From Vulcanisaeta distributa JCM 11216 (lineage in GTDB: Archaea; Thermoproteota; Thermoprotei; Thermoproteales; Thermocladiaceae), in the NCBI RefSeq assembly GCF_001315985.1, contig NZ_BBBI01000007.1, positions 60,378 to 124,377 of the forward strand: a stretch of DNA of 64,000 nt. The letters run 5' to 3'. The notes under the pieces were generated by a model. The model was given only the letters and a program-made list of their open reading frames with translations, made no database searches and was not told the origin of the DNA. Positions 1 to 9,377 of this stretch are shown in pieces (position 1 is the stretch's first letter; each line of letters starts with the position of its first letter). Position numbers and translations under genes: made by a program.

Positions 1-338
1 GAACTTATTTGGTCGTCATAAGGCACACCGCCATAAACAATGGCATGCTTAAACCCAAGGTACTTATTGAAGTAGGTAAATTGTGAAGCAACCTGAAGCG
101 CTAATTCACGGGTTGGCACGATTATTAGGGATTCCGTAACCTTACCAACCATGGAGTTCATTATGGGCAGTAGATAAGCCGCGGTCTTACCACTACCCGT
201 TCGGGCCTGCATGGCAATATCAACACCCTCTAAAGCCTTCGGTATGACTAAGCTCTGGATCTCTGTGGGTTTCTTAAATCCAACATCGGCCAGGGCCTTC
301 CTAAGTTCCTCTCTTAGTTCGTCAAATACCTCGTTCAT
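1..338 (-). CDS. DEAD-box RNA helicase, N-terminal part (cut by window start)
   Basis: The first 112 residues of an ATP-dependent RNA helicase are visible; the rest lies before base 1. The ATG at 336-338 begins MNEVFDEL. A Q-motif region (GFKKPTEIQ, residues 20-28) is followed by Walker A ARTGSGKT (45-52) and motif Ia PTREL (75-79), in the order and spacing of superfamily 2 DEAD proteins. Such enzymes unwind RNA duplexes in RNA processing or ribosome assembly. The DEAD motif itself is outside the window, so the exact subfamily is open. The gene points away from the HEPN/MNT pair that follows. Confidence 0.9.
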   Translation of the reverse strand, partial: MNEVFDELREELRKALADVGFKKPTEIQSLVIPKALEGVDIAMQARTGSGKTAAYLLPIMNSMVGKVTESLIIVPTRELALQVASQFTYFNKYLGFKHAIVYGGVPYDDQIS

Positions 339-467
339 TCAGCACCAATAAACTGGGCATTAATAAAACGGAGCCTAAGCAAGCATTCCCTCCTAATTGC
401 TGGAGATGGCTCTATGAATTGGTGCAGTAAATATTATTAGGTAGGTAATGAAATAATATTGGCATAA

Positions 468-828
468 ATGGCGTCACGATGGTACGCAAGGGCTGAGCGA
501 TATAAGGCATTGAGTAAGGACATGCTTAATAGGGGGGGTTCTACCCAGAGACATGCTTTTTTGCGCAGCAGGCTGTTGAATTTTACCTTAAGGGTAAGCT
601 CATAGAGTTAACGGGCTCGAGATTATATACGTATTCAATAGTCACGCTGTTAAATCAAGTGGTCTCAATACTTAATAGGCCCATTAACAATGATCTCATT
701 AAGTGCGCTAAACTCCTCACTGAGCAGTACATAGGGTCTAGATACCCTGATGCCCGTATGATTGATTATGATAAGGATGATGCTGAGGATTGCCTCAGGT
801 GCATGGAGATTGTGATGAATTATGTTTA
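468..828 (+). CDS. HEPN-domain protein (HepT-like toxin), one frameshift
   Basis: Begins ATG at 468 (MASRWYARAERYKALSK). The reading frame breaks at the seven-G run 532-538; with five G it continues NRGFYPETCFFAQQ followed by AVEFYLKGKLIELTG, the typical helical HEPN core, and ends TAG at 826-828. The stop overlaps the ATG of the nucleotidyltransferase gene at 822, as in two-gene HepT/MntA modules where HEPN is an RNase toxin and MNT adenylylates it to silence it. Family role is known for bacterial pairs; action here is inferred. The frameshift is most likely a sequencing fault, because nothing else in the frame is damaged. About 120 residues, a normal length. Confidence 0.75.
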
Positions 829-1199
829 GGGAAATCCTCCTAAGAATGCATCGCGAAATCGAGGAGTGGATAAGAGAGCTATGTAGTGAGGGTTACACGG
901 TCATATTATTTGGTTCGAGAGCACGTGGCGAGGCTAGGATAGACAGTGACTGGGACCTGCTCATCATAGGCAATGAACCACCCACCGAGCCACCAAATGA
1001 CCTAGCCCAGGTACATTACGCCAACGCTCTAGCGGCTGAAAGGGAAATTGAGAACTTCAACACAATATTCCTCGACGCACTCTACGAAGGTAAGCTATTA
1101 TGCGGTGACGCAGTGATGTTCAATAAATTGAGAAATAAAGTCCTTAACGTGACCAGGGATTTCGTAAAGACGAAGGACGGATGGATAAGAATAAGGTAA
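822..1199 (+). CDS. Minimal nucleotidyltransferase (MntA-like antitoxin)
   Basis: A 125-residue protein with the pol-beta nucleotidyltransferase signature: GSRARG at residues 31-36 followed by the metal-binding acidic pair in SDWDLLI (42-48), the GSx10DxD pattern. Only the catalytic core is present, the normal state for MNT proteins paired with HEPN. Start ATG 822 overlaps the end of the HEPN gene, so the two are almost surely co-translated. In characterised pairs MNT transfers AMP to a tyrosine of the HEPN toxin. Here the function is inferred from pairing and motif. Confidence 0.85.
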   Translation: MFREILLRMHREIEEWIRELCSEGYTVILFGSRARGEARIDSDWDLLIIGNEPPTEPPNDLAQVHYANALAAEREIENFNTIFLDALYEGKLLCGDAVMFNKLRNKVLNVTRDFVKTKDGWIRIR

Positions 1200-1207
1200 T
1201 AGAAACT

Positions 1208-1243
1208 GGCGGACTCAGTGGGATTTGAATCCACGATCTATAG
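1208..1243 (-). repeat. Decayed copy of the tRNA-Lys 3' half (possible att remnant)
   Basis: These 36 bases match 3049-3084, the 3' part of the intact tRNA-Lys gene, at 29 positions, in the same orientation. All seven differences are transitions of the G-to-A or C-to-T kind. It contains a T-loop (TTCAAAT on the minus strand) and acceptor 3' strand but no 5' half follows upstream, so it is not a working tRNA. A duplicated tRNA 3' end lying downstream of an intact tRNA is the usual mark left by tRNA-targeted integration. Confidence 0.6.
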
Positions 1244-1461
1244 CTTATCGTAGAACTTATTTCATCATTACTTACAGGTTTACAAGTGGAAAAGAATTAG
1301 TATTCCTTAAGTGCGTCTATATATCCTTTCATGCCTTAAGCTTTAATAATATAAAAGATTTCATGTTTATTTAGTGATTTTGTTTCATTAAATAATTCTA
1401 TTTTTCTACTTAGAGTGTTTAAATTATTAATAAAAGCTTTAGTCATGCTCTGAAATATTTT

Positions 1462-1878
1462 ATGCCATGTCTTAATCATAAGTCCTCACAGGGTCAGGTT
1501 AAAAAGCTTATTCGAGAATTTAGTATTGGTATGAGCCTTATTAAGGAATTAACGCGGGAGCCTACTATTGATTTAGTTAGGTTCATTATTGCGTATTATA
1601 TTAAAAAATATAATAGGGGTGTTAAAGCAGAGGTACTTGTTAAGCTCTTATTCCTAGTTCTATATACGGATGAGAAGGGACTTATTGATTCACCAAGGGT
1701 GAGGTTGCCTGAGGAATTTAGGATCTACTTAAAGGGCCCATTTGTACCAATTGATAGGTTACTTGGCGGTGAGTTAGAAATGTCTAAGTATGGTATTGCT
1801 AAGGTTGGTGATAGTTATTACATTAACGTGAACGCCCTTGAGGATGCCTATAGGTCCCTTGAGAAGAGGGGGGGTTGA
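1462..1878 (+). CDS. Hypothetical protein, possibly Panacea/DUF4065-like
   Basis: 138 residues from ATG 1462; an ATG at 1531 (MSLIKELTREP) would give a 115-residue protein and may be the real start. The middle reads FIIAYYIKKYN, then VKLLFLVLYTDEKGL, then YLKGPFVPIDRLLGG. A helix with KLL followed by a GPF/GPV turn is loosely like the Panacea (SocA/DUF4065) antitoxin domain, but the match is weak and made by eye. It overlaps the next gene by four bases, so they are likely one operon with the PIN gene. The seven-G run at 1868 affects only its last residues. Confidence 0.45.
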   Translation: MPCLNHKSSQGQVKKLIREFSIGMSLIKELTREPTIDLVRFIIAYYIKKYNRGVKAEVLVKLLFLVLYTDEKGLIDSPRVRLPEEFRIYLKGPFVPIDRLLGGELEMSKYGIAKVGDSYYINVNALEDAYRSLEKRGG

Positions 1879-2114
1879 AAGATCTGGCAGATTACGCCAT
1901 GAGGGTTGTTGATAAGTATGGTGCGTTGAGGGAGGAGGTCTTGATTAACCTAACTCTCGAAATACTAGGTATTAAGAACGAGGTTATCAAGGCAATGGCC
2001 TTTAACATGGACTTGGAATCCTTCATAAAAGCCATGAAGAAGCTCAGGGAGATACTAATGAGTAGGGAATATACTGACGAGGAGGAACTCTACCCAGACT
2101 TATTTAGTGGGTGA
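1875..2114 (+). CDS. Small hypothetical protein
   Basis: 79 residues, starting TTG 1875 inside the end of the previous gene and ending TGA 2112-2114, just before the PIN gene. It is mostly helical with a charged tail (SREYTDEEELYPDLFSG) and shows no family I recognise. Overlap on both sides suggests translational coupling in a three-gene cassette. Because a seven-G run sits at its start, it could also be a continuation of the previous protein after a miscalled run; joining them would give about 215 residues. Confidence 0.45.
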   Translation: MKDLADYAMRVVDKYGALREEVLINLTLEILGIKNEVIKAMAFNMDLESFIKAMKKLREILMSREYTDEEELYPDLFSG

Positions 2115-2118
2115 CTTC

Positions 2119-2802
2119 ATGGTATTTAGGGCATTCCACGTTTTTGTCGACACTAGCGTGCTCGTTAAAATAATATACGCAATAACTCTATATCACAAAG
2201 TAAGCGTTTCAAAGAGACCACCACGGATTCTTGGCATGCTTGAGAATGGGATCCTAACTATTTATACCGATAATGCTGTGATAAATGAGCTTAAAGACAC
2301 AGCTCTACCTAACCTATTAAGCAACGTCAATAGGACAGAGCATGGATGGCCCAATATAAAGCCTGACATAATGATACTGTACTGTATTGATGAATTGAAT
2401 TATTTAGTAAGTAGAAACTATATAAGGATTGCCGAGGAGGATAGGTCGTTAGAAAAACAAAGGAGGGCCTTAGGGAATAGGCCCACAAGGAGGGTTTGTT
2501 GGAGGGATGGTCTAATAGACGATATATTAAGTAGGGTCCCGCCTGAGATGGTTCCATTTGAGGATATTAGTATAATTAGCTCATTACTCTATGCCTATGA
2601 CTTACTGGCCACAGTACCAAGAAGGGCATTATCCGGTATAACAAAGGGCAAGTTAGTATTTATTACTGACGACAATAAGCTTAAACAATTCGTAGAAACA
2701 TACTTAACATGCAATAATTGTCCCTGCCGGGAGAAAATAATTACCTTAAGTTATAAGGACTTCAAAGATAAATTGCTAAAGTCCTTCCTAGGAGCACAAT
2801 AA
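2119..2802 (+). CDS. PIN-domain-like protein
   Basis: From ATG 2119 (MVFRAFHVFVDTSVLVK); an earlier GTG at 2107 is possible. The N-terminal strand ending in VDTSVLVK carries the first PIN aspartate, and near the C-terminus KLVFITDDNKLKQF supplies the late acidic pair expected in PIN ribonucleases. At 227 residues it is longer than VapC toxins (about 130), with an insert carrying a cysteine group (CNNCPC, near residue 200). PIN proteins cleave RNA; the substrate is unknown here. It closes the three-gene cassette next to tRNA-Lys and has no VapB-like partner that I recognise. Confidence 0.6.
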   Translation: MVFRAFHVFVDTSVLVKIIYAITLYHKVSVSKRPPRILGMLENGILTIYTDNAVINELKDTALPNLLSNVNRTEHGWPNIKPDIMILYCIDELNYLVSRNYIRIAEEDRSLEKQRRALGNRPTRRVCWRDGLIDDILSRVPPEMVPFEDISIISSLLYAYDLLATVPRRALSGITKGKLVFITDDNKLKQFVETYLTCNNCPCREKIITLSYKDFKDKLLKSFLGAQ

Positions 2803-3050
2803 ATAGATACATAATAATTGAAATATCAGGTCTAAAGCTCCTCATGTTCTGATGGCTGTAATATCTAATGAATGCTTTGCACCCAGCAGAAGAAGTTATT
2901 TTTAGGAAAAATGCGTTATGTTACTTAAATCGTTAAGGTACAAAGCCTGCAATCAACGCATCATAAACCTAACATGGAGTTATCTACGAATTTCCAAACA
3001 TGAGGAAAATAAGCAACAGTATAATTAAGAGAGATTGTATATAAATTTGG

Positions 3051-3124
3051 CGGGCCCGGTGGGATTCGAACCCACGACCTATGGGTTAAAAGCCCACCGC
3101 TCTACCTGGCTGAGCTACGGGCCC
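3051..3124 (-). tRNA. tRNA-Lys (anticodon TTT)
   Basis: On the minus strand the gene starts GGGCCCGTAGCTC and ends CGGGCCC plus discriminator G, so the seven-base acceptor stem pairs fully. D-arm GCTC/GAGC, anticodon stem GGTGGG region with loop CTTTTAA, and T-loop TTCGAAT are all present. Anticodon TTT reads lysine codons. No intron is needed. CC follows the discriminator in the genome, but not a full CCA. Its 3' half is duplicated in decayed form at 1208-1243. Confidence 0.95.
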
Positions 3125-3177
3125 GTATTCATTAATTATTTGTACTTTTAAGGTTTTATGTTGCCTTAGTTTTTTAA

Positions 3178-3543
3178 TTGCGGTATTTTTATTATGCTGT
3201 GTCTTCGATTGTTGATGTTAGGCTTGGTGATTACCATGGTGAGTGGGTTTTGGATAGTGGTGTTGTTAGGTATGTTGAGCATATGGGTGGTGATGTTATT
3301 GAGGCCGAACTTGAGGGCTGTGGTGAGGATTACACCGATTGTGTTATTGACGATGTCGTTAAGAGATTTGGTGATGAGCTTAAGCTCCCAAGGTCTGTTC
3401 TTGGTTCGGTGAGGGCTAGGCTTAAGGCCCTTGGTTTCCCATTGGTGATTACGCTGCGTGAGGAGGTTAATGTCTCAATTGTTGAGTTCAGGGGTAAGAA
3501 CGGCAATGCCCAATTGATTATTCGCTATCAACTTATTTCCTGA
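3178..3543 (+). CDS. Hypothetical protein, 121 residues
   Basis: Starts at TTG 3178, about 50 bases after tRNA-Lys on the opposite strand. The sequence has alternating strand and helix character (VRYVEHMGGDVIEAELEG; LVITLREEVNVSIVEFRG) and no membrane segment. I do not recognise the family. Its end overlaps the end of the convergent MFS gene by about ten bases. Codon usage and composition resemble the surrounding chromosomal genes. Confidence 0.5.
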   Translation: MRYFYYAVSSIVDVRLGDYHGEWVLDSGVVRYVEHMGGDVIEAELEGCGEDYTDCVIDDVVKRFGDELKLPRSVLGSVRARLKALGFPLVITLREEVNVSIVEFRGKNGNAQLIIRYQLIS

Positions 3544-4695
3544 GGAGGATTACCCTGAGCACCGCGTATAGTATGAATGCGACTATGAATATTACAAGGG
3601 CCAATAGCGCTATTCCGCCGAGTCCCAGCTTCACGTATGAGTAGCTGCCCAGGATGCTTCCTAACCCCATGCCGAACCCTAGCACTAGGCTGTATAGGCC
3701 CATTGCTGAGCCCCCCCTCATACTTATCAATGCCTCATCACCCGTCAATGCTAGTATTGATGGTACCACGGCGGATGCATGAATATGAAGGGGGCTGAGG
3801 CGGCGACGGCGATTATTGGGTTAACACCCAATAGGAGTAATACGGTTAGTATTATGAGGCCGATGCTCACGCCTATAACTCCAATGCTCATGGTCCTTAA
3901 CCTGCCAAGCCTGTCCGATACGTAGCCAAAGAACACAGAGCCTAGACCGACCACTAACGTTGCGCCTAGGAAGAGAGCGCCAACGTGTATCGGCATCACA
4001 CCCTTAATGCTCCCTATGGCCCTGCCCGAGTATATTGCAGCGCCGAGGATTGTCGTTATTGAGAACCAGATGGGTAATGTCGGCACCACCTTCTTCGAGA
4101 CACCCCCCCTTAATGGGTTTAGGTATACAGCGCCGATGGTTGGTTTCGTCTCGACTATGTACCTAAGAACAACTGCGTAAAGTATTATCAATAGTATTAA
4201 CAGCATTATGAACGCCGTGGGCCCTTTCACCACTTGGTAGAGTATTGAGCCAATCATGTAGCCAAGCGCATAACCGAATATGTTTATGAAGTCGAAGACC
4301 CCCATGCCCAATCCCCTGTATCCTCTTTCTGTTATGTCCGTTATCATAGCCAGCATGGATACGAGTACCAAGGCCGCGCCGAAGCCCATTGCACCGTTAA
4401 ATACAGCAGTGGCCAATGGGTTCTTCAGTAGGGCTATTGCTATGTATATTAATGCCATGAATATTAAAATCCAAGTATAACCCATTATCAATGTTAGTTT
4501 TCTGCCAATTTTATCAGCCATGTAACCAGCCACGAAGGAGCTCAGGGCCTCAACGAATGGGTATGAGGCCAGTATCAAGCCGACCATTATGTTACTACCT
4601 GGTGATAGGTAGGATATTAGGAACGTGTTTGCTCCCGACCCAATCCTAATCATCAGTATTGGAAGGTACGGCAACAGCGCCTTACTACTTCTCAT
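3533..4695 (-). CDS. MFS transporter, one frameshift
   Basis: A polytopic membrane protein of about 385 residues starting ATG 4695. The first 314 residues hold about nine membrane helices, with the MFS signature between helices 2 and 3 (GYMADKIGRKLTL) and a second copy (GYVSDRLGRLRTM). The frame breaks near 3770, where FMHP is read as FMHPPWYHQY; adding one C (CATCCC) gives FMHPAVVPSILAL and joins the last 78 residues. Substrate cannot be told. Divergent from the E1-like gene with a 38-base gap. Confidence 0.8.
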
Positions 4696-4733
4696 TGGTG
4701 TTAACGTGATGCTTAATTCTTATTAATTTATTT

Positions 4734-5502
4734 TTGAGTAATGACTACTGTATGGTCGCCATACACCTAATTGATAGGTATTCAAGGCAGGTCGCAGTCA
4801 TCGGTAGGGAGGGTCAGGAAAGGCTTTCGAGAGCTCATGTAGCAGTTGTGGGCTTAGGAGGCCTTGGAACCTTAGTATCCATGTATCTAGTTGGCGCCGG
4901 TGTTGGTGAGTTGACTATAATCGATTATGATACGATCAATATAACAGACCTTCACAGGCAATTACTGTATAGAGAGGAGGATATTGGCAAGCCAAAGGTT
5001 GAAGTTGCTACGAAGAGGCTTCGTGATATTAATTCAGCGGTTAAGGTAAGGCCGGTGAATGAGGCGTTAACCAGTGAGAATGCTGAGGAGGTCATTAAGG
5101 ACGTCGATGTCGTGGTTGACGCACTCGATAATTGGTTGGGTAGGCAGGTATTAAATGAGGCCATTGTTAAGTTGAGGAAGCCCCCTAGTCCACGGCGCGG
5201 TGAATGGTTGGTATGGCCAAGTATCAACGATAATACCAGGTAAGACGCCCTGCCTCTATGAATTAGTGCAGGTAAAATCATTGCCCCCCCAGTGCGTTGG
5301 TTATTGCCCAGTCGTTGGTCCTGTGGTTGGTGTTGTGGCGTCGATAGAGGCGACTGAGGTCATTAAATTGATAACGGGCATTGGCGAGCCCCTTATTAAT
5401 AAGTTGTTGATAATTGATGGTAAGAATTGGGTCATTGATGAGATAAAGCTTAGTAGGGTTGAGAACTGCCCTGTCTGCTCAAGATATCTTAAGGAAAAAT
5501 AA
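4734..5502 (+). CDS. E1-like adenylyltransferase (ThiF/MoeB/HesA family), one frameshift
   Basis: About 255 residues when joined at the five-C run 5178-5182 (four C gives LRKPLVHGAVNGWYG). It has the nucleotide-binding VVGLGGLGTLVSMYL, the adenylation-site DLHRQLLY with conserved Arg, the DALDNW strand, and the late PQCVGYCPVVGPVVGV and ENCPVC cysteine pairs that bind zinc. These enzymes adenylate the C-terminal glycine of small ubiquitin-fold proteins for molybdopterin, thiamine or tRNA thiolation. No partner such as MoaD is next to it; moeA lies at 30.7 kb. Start could be TTG 4734 or ATG 4752. Confidence 0.85.
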
Positions 5503-5533
5503 TTTTAAGGAAGTAGTTAGCGATTACTCGCTC

Positions 5534-6472
5534 ATGAGGAGGTTTTTATCGGCGCTATGGGCTAAGCTGAGTAATAGGCCATTGGCGCTTTGTGATAGCG
5601 GTGATGTTGATGGTATAACAAGCGCAGCCCTATTTCTGAGGAAGTACCCGAACGGTGTCGTAGTGCTTGCGGCACCGAGCGAGGTTAATAGGTCCTGGTG
5701 GATCAAGAGCCTCTCCTGGACCTTTGTGGCTGACCTACCATGTCCAGGTAAGGTCCTCATAAGGCTGATCACCACAGGACCAACAAGCCCTGCGCCAAGA
5801 TTGAGTTTTATGACCCGGAGGCGCCTGCTCAGCCCTCATGGCAATGAAGGCCCTTGATCTCGAGAATGACCCAATAGCCAATAGCCTTGTTAAGGTGGCT
5901 ATTGAGACGGATACCGCCAACATAACGAGTGAGGAGGCTGAGAGGCTCGACCTAGCCGTAAGGTTCGCGTCATACCCTGAGAAGATCTTTATTATTAAGA
6001 GCCTCGCAATTAACGGTCTTCAAGCATTGAGTAACTCCAGGATTAGTAGGTTGATTGAGAGGGGTTACAGGGCTAGGAGACTCATGCTTGAGATTGCCGA
6101 TAAAATACCAATTAAGGATGTGATCAATATTTATAGCCCCCCCATTGACCTGGGGATATCCTATAGGCAATTAACAATTGAACTACAACATAGGGGTGCC
6201 AAGATGGTAAACATATTACTTAGGTTAAGTAGGAGGGCATTCAGGTATTACTGTGGGCTGATAGGGATAGCCCATATGACTGCACCCAGGTGGCTACGAA
6301 GCTTGGTGGCGGTGGTCACAAGTACGCCTCAGGTGCTCAGTACAAGTCGCCGTTCTTCAATCCAGGTAAGGGTGTTGAGACTTTCATAAATACGTTAAAG
6401 GCCTACCTGAATGTCGATAGGCTTGAGGTCCTTGAATTGGCTAGGGATTCCATAAGGACGATTACCTACTAA
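5534..6472 (+). CDS. DHH-family phosphoesterase, three frameshifts
   Basis: Joined length about 312 residues from ATG 5534. Landmarks: CDSGDVDGITSAALFL near the N-terminus (DHH motif I), RADHHRTN (DHH motif III, needs an added G near 5760), and the DHHA1 signature LGGGGHKYASGA near the C-terminus. Frames break near 5760, 5836 and 6232, each repaired by turning GG into GGG. Such Mn-dependent enzymes hydrolyse phosphodiesters in nucleic acids or small nucleotides, as in RecJ/GdpP-like families. Follows the E1-like gene by 31 bases, so likely the same transcript. Confidence 0.8.
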
Positions 6473-6550
6473 GTGATCAGCGCTTTGGACCATCGTCACT
6501 CATCGGTGGCTACCATCATCATCACCCCGTAGTACCTAATTACTAAGTAG

Positions 6551-7257
<707 letters not shown>

Positions 7258-7268
7258 AATTGATTCTC

Positions 7269-7928
7269 CTAATTATGAGATGATACCTTATTCATTACAT
7301 AATTTAGGGCCTCATCAATAAATCCCTTCTTAGCCAGTTCATTGAATTTCTCATCATTATCAAGCTCCATGTATAAATCCAACCTAGTCCTTACGTCGCT
7401 CACGACCTCCTTAAGCTTACTCTTAACTGCGTACCAAACCCTAGCCATGTTCATTAACTCCTCATCCTCCCTAAGCGTGTTCATTATCTTCTCAAGGGTT
7501 CTTCTTGCCACAATACCGCTGAGTCCCTCGGTAGTAACAGCGACCCTAATACCATTAATCTCGCTCTCAAAGGGAACCACCACCTCGGTCTCTTCGGCAT
7601 TTGTGGCATCATTAAAGAACTTCCTCATGTCCTTAGCCAACTTCCTAACCTTCTCGTTTATTGCCTGGTCATTGGTCGCAATAATCACCAGGTCAGCCCA
7701 CTCAAGGTTTCTCCTGAGCAATTCCTCATCATGAGCATTACCCCCCCTAACCAGCTCCACCTTGCCCTGCTCGGCATAGCGCATTAGTTCATTACTAAAT
7801 TCAAGGCTTATCACCCTAACATTGGCACCCGCCAGTAGGAACTTGATAGCCCTCCTAGTACCAACGCCGCCGCCTCCGATTATTAATACGTTCCTACCAC
7901 CAAACTCTATAAACAGTGGTACCCTCAC
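7269..7928 (-). CDS. Precorrin-2 dehydrogenase / siroheme synthase, Met8-like
   Basis: 219 residues with an N-terminal Rossmann loop (VLIIGGGGVGTRRAIKFL, 14-31), the conserved NDQAINEKV, and FNDATNAEETEVVVPF, which matches the substrate-binding region of CysG-N/Met8 proteins. They oxidise precorrin-2 to sirohydrochlorin with NAD, toward siroheme or haem d1. No ferrochelatase or CysG methylase domain is fused. The unknown gene upstream on the same strand (7953-8492) lies 24 bases away and may be co-transcribed. Starts ATG 7928. Confidence 0.88.
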   Translation of the reverse strand: MRVPLFIEFGGRNVLIIGGGGVGTRRAIKFLLAGANVRVISLEFSNELMRYAEQGKVELVRGGNAHDEELLRRNLEWADLVIIATNDQAINEKVRKLAKDMRKFFNDATNAEETEVVVPFESEINGIRVAVTTEGLSGIVARRTLEKIMNTLREDEELMNMARVWYAVKSKLKEVVSDVRTRLDLYMELDNDEKFNELAKKGFIDEALNYVMNKVSSHN

Positions 7929-7952
7929 AATATCTATTTCCTAAAGGGTCAA

Positions 7953-8492
7953 TTAATTATTTTTACTTACACCTACTAAATGCAAGCCTCTATTAAGTAC
8001 TAAGTCCCTGATCTTGACAATGGTATTGAGCGAAGGCAATTCCTCATCAACACTCAAATCAGCCCTCTTAATACTATCCTTGATCCAGGTGCACTCATTA
8101 ATTGGTAAGCCGTGGACTGACCCAGGCACGTTAGACCTAACCAATTGCCTAATAATGCTATCACCGCTAAACTCAATAACTAACTTGGGATAATTAATCG
8201 CGACTAGGTCAAAACCAAGCATTATGATTATGTCGTAATTATACCTCCTGAGGAGTTTATTGATGGCCCATGTAAGGCTTGATTTACTACATGGTAAATG
8301 ACGCCTCGGCATTATAACCTCAATACCTGACCTCACAAGCAACACAGCCAGTATTGAGTAGAATTGGGGGGGCTTAACACCTGGTGGCGGCAGTAGTAGT
8401 ACCCTACCGTTAATGCGTATTGGCGTGAAGACCAACGCATCGCTATCAATATATACGTGGTATTCATCATTACTGAACACCTCAATCATCAA
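7953..8492 (-). CDS. Hypothetical protein, 179 residues
   Basis: Starts ATG 8492 (or the next ATG). Predicted soluble alpha/beta protein with an early strand-rich part (YHVYIDSDALVFTPIRING) and a Pro-rich turn LLLPPPGVKPPQF, which includes a seven-C run and so may hold one Pro too many. No domain recognised. Lies between a crotonase and the Met8-like gene on the same strand, gaps of 31 and 24 bases, so probably part of one transcript. No catalytic motif can be pointed to. Confidence 0.55.
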   Translation of the reverse strand: MMIEVFSNDEYHVYIDSDALVFTPIRINGRVLLLPPPGVKPPQFYSILAVLLVRSGIEVIMPRRHLPCSKSSLTWAINKLLRRYNYDIIIMLGFDLVAINYPKLVIEFSGDSIIRQLVRSNVPGSVHGLPINECTWIKDSIKRADLSVDEELPSLNTIVKIRDLVLNRGLHLVGVSKNN

Positions 8493-8523
8493 AAGGGAGC
8501 ATGAATACCCTACTTAATAGCAT

Positions 8524-9285
8524 TTACCTTTTGAGGAACTCCTCGAGTCTCGCCTTAACCTCAGGTTTTAGTGACTCCTCAGCCAACATATTCAGCAACT
8601 CATTCCACCTATCATTAATCTCATTAATTATTGAGGATATCATTAATCTCTTAATCGTCTTATAAGCATCATGCGGTATCGCGCTTACCTTATCAATGAG
8701 TTCTAGGGATACCCTTAATCCCTCGTCAACGTTATTGACTACTCTATGGACAAGCCCCCAATCAACTGCATCATCAATGCTTAATTTAAAGTCCCTATCC
8801 AGGAAGAACCTGGTCTTTAACATGCCGAAGAGGTATGGCGCGAAGGCTGGTGTCACGGGTACGAGTCCATACCTAATACCAGGCAGGGAAAACTCCGAGC
8901 CTCTAACCGCAACGACTTGGTCAACGAAGTATAGGAGTTCCGTTGCGAATCCGTAGGCTGAGCCATTAACGAGGGCAATCACCGGTTTTTCACAATTTGC
9001 AATAGTAACGGCTAAATCCTTAATTGCCGAGAAGTACCTCCTAGATTCCTCAATGTTTTTAAAGCCGTATATCTCGGCCAGGTCAAGACCTGCCGAGAAG
9101 ACCTTACCCTCACCAGTTATTATGATGCCCTTATAATTTCTACAGCCCAGGGTCACGGCATCCTGGGTCATCAAGGTCAACTCGAGGTTAAAGGCATTCC
9201 TTTTTTCGGGTCTATTTAGTTTTACAATTAATGATCCTTCCACAGGCTTGGTAATTACGGCATTCATGGGCATAGATCCACTCAT
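8524..9285 (-). CDS. Enoyl-CoA hydratase/isomerase family protein
   Basis: 253 residues of the crotonase fold. The oxyanion-hole regions GKVFSAGLDLAEIYGF (near residue 60) and ALVNGSAYGFATELLYFVDQ (near 105) are clear. Members hydrate or isomerise enoyl-CoA thioesters in fatty acid or amino acid breakdown. The usual catalytic Glu of hydratases at the second hole region is not obvious (RYGLVPVTP rather than PE-containing), so the reaction is uncertain. The start ATG at 9285 could be replaced by ATG 9273. Confidence 0.85.
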   Translation of the reverse strand: MSGSMPMNAVITKPVEGSLIVKLNRPEKRNAFNLELTLMTQDAVTLGCRNYKGIIITGEGKVFSAGLDLAEIYGFKNIEESRRYFSAIKDLAVTIANCEKPVIALVNGSAYGFATELLYFVDQVVAVRGSEFSLPGIRYGLVPVTPAFAPYLFGMLKTRFFLDRDFKLSIDDAVDWGLVHRVVNNVDEGLRVSLELIDKVSAIPHDAYKTIKRLMISSIINEINDRWNELLNMLAEESLKPEVKARLEEFLKR

Positions 9286-9340
9286 TATTGATAATTCAAA
9301 AGTAATAATTTAATCTATACCATCCCTATTTCATTAGTAA

Positions 9341-9350
9341 TTTTTATAAA
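9341..9350 (+). promoter_or_regulatory. TATA-like box before the nucleobase permease
   Basis: TTTTTATAAA lies 28-37 bases before the TTG start at 9378, matching the archaeal TATA position for a leaderless message. Confidence 0.5.
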
Positions 9351-9377
9351 GGTAGTATTAGACGTGGTGAGGGCATC

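Noticed and set aside
1208..1243. A functional tRNA gene
   Set aside because: Only the 3' half is present; no matching 5' acceptor strand or anticodon arm is found nearby.
2327..2557. Antisense frame across the PIN gene
   Set aside because: No recognised domain, and it lies wholly inside a better supported gene.
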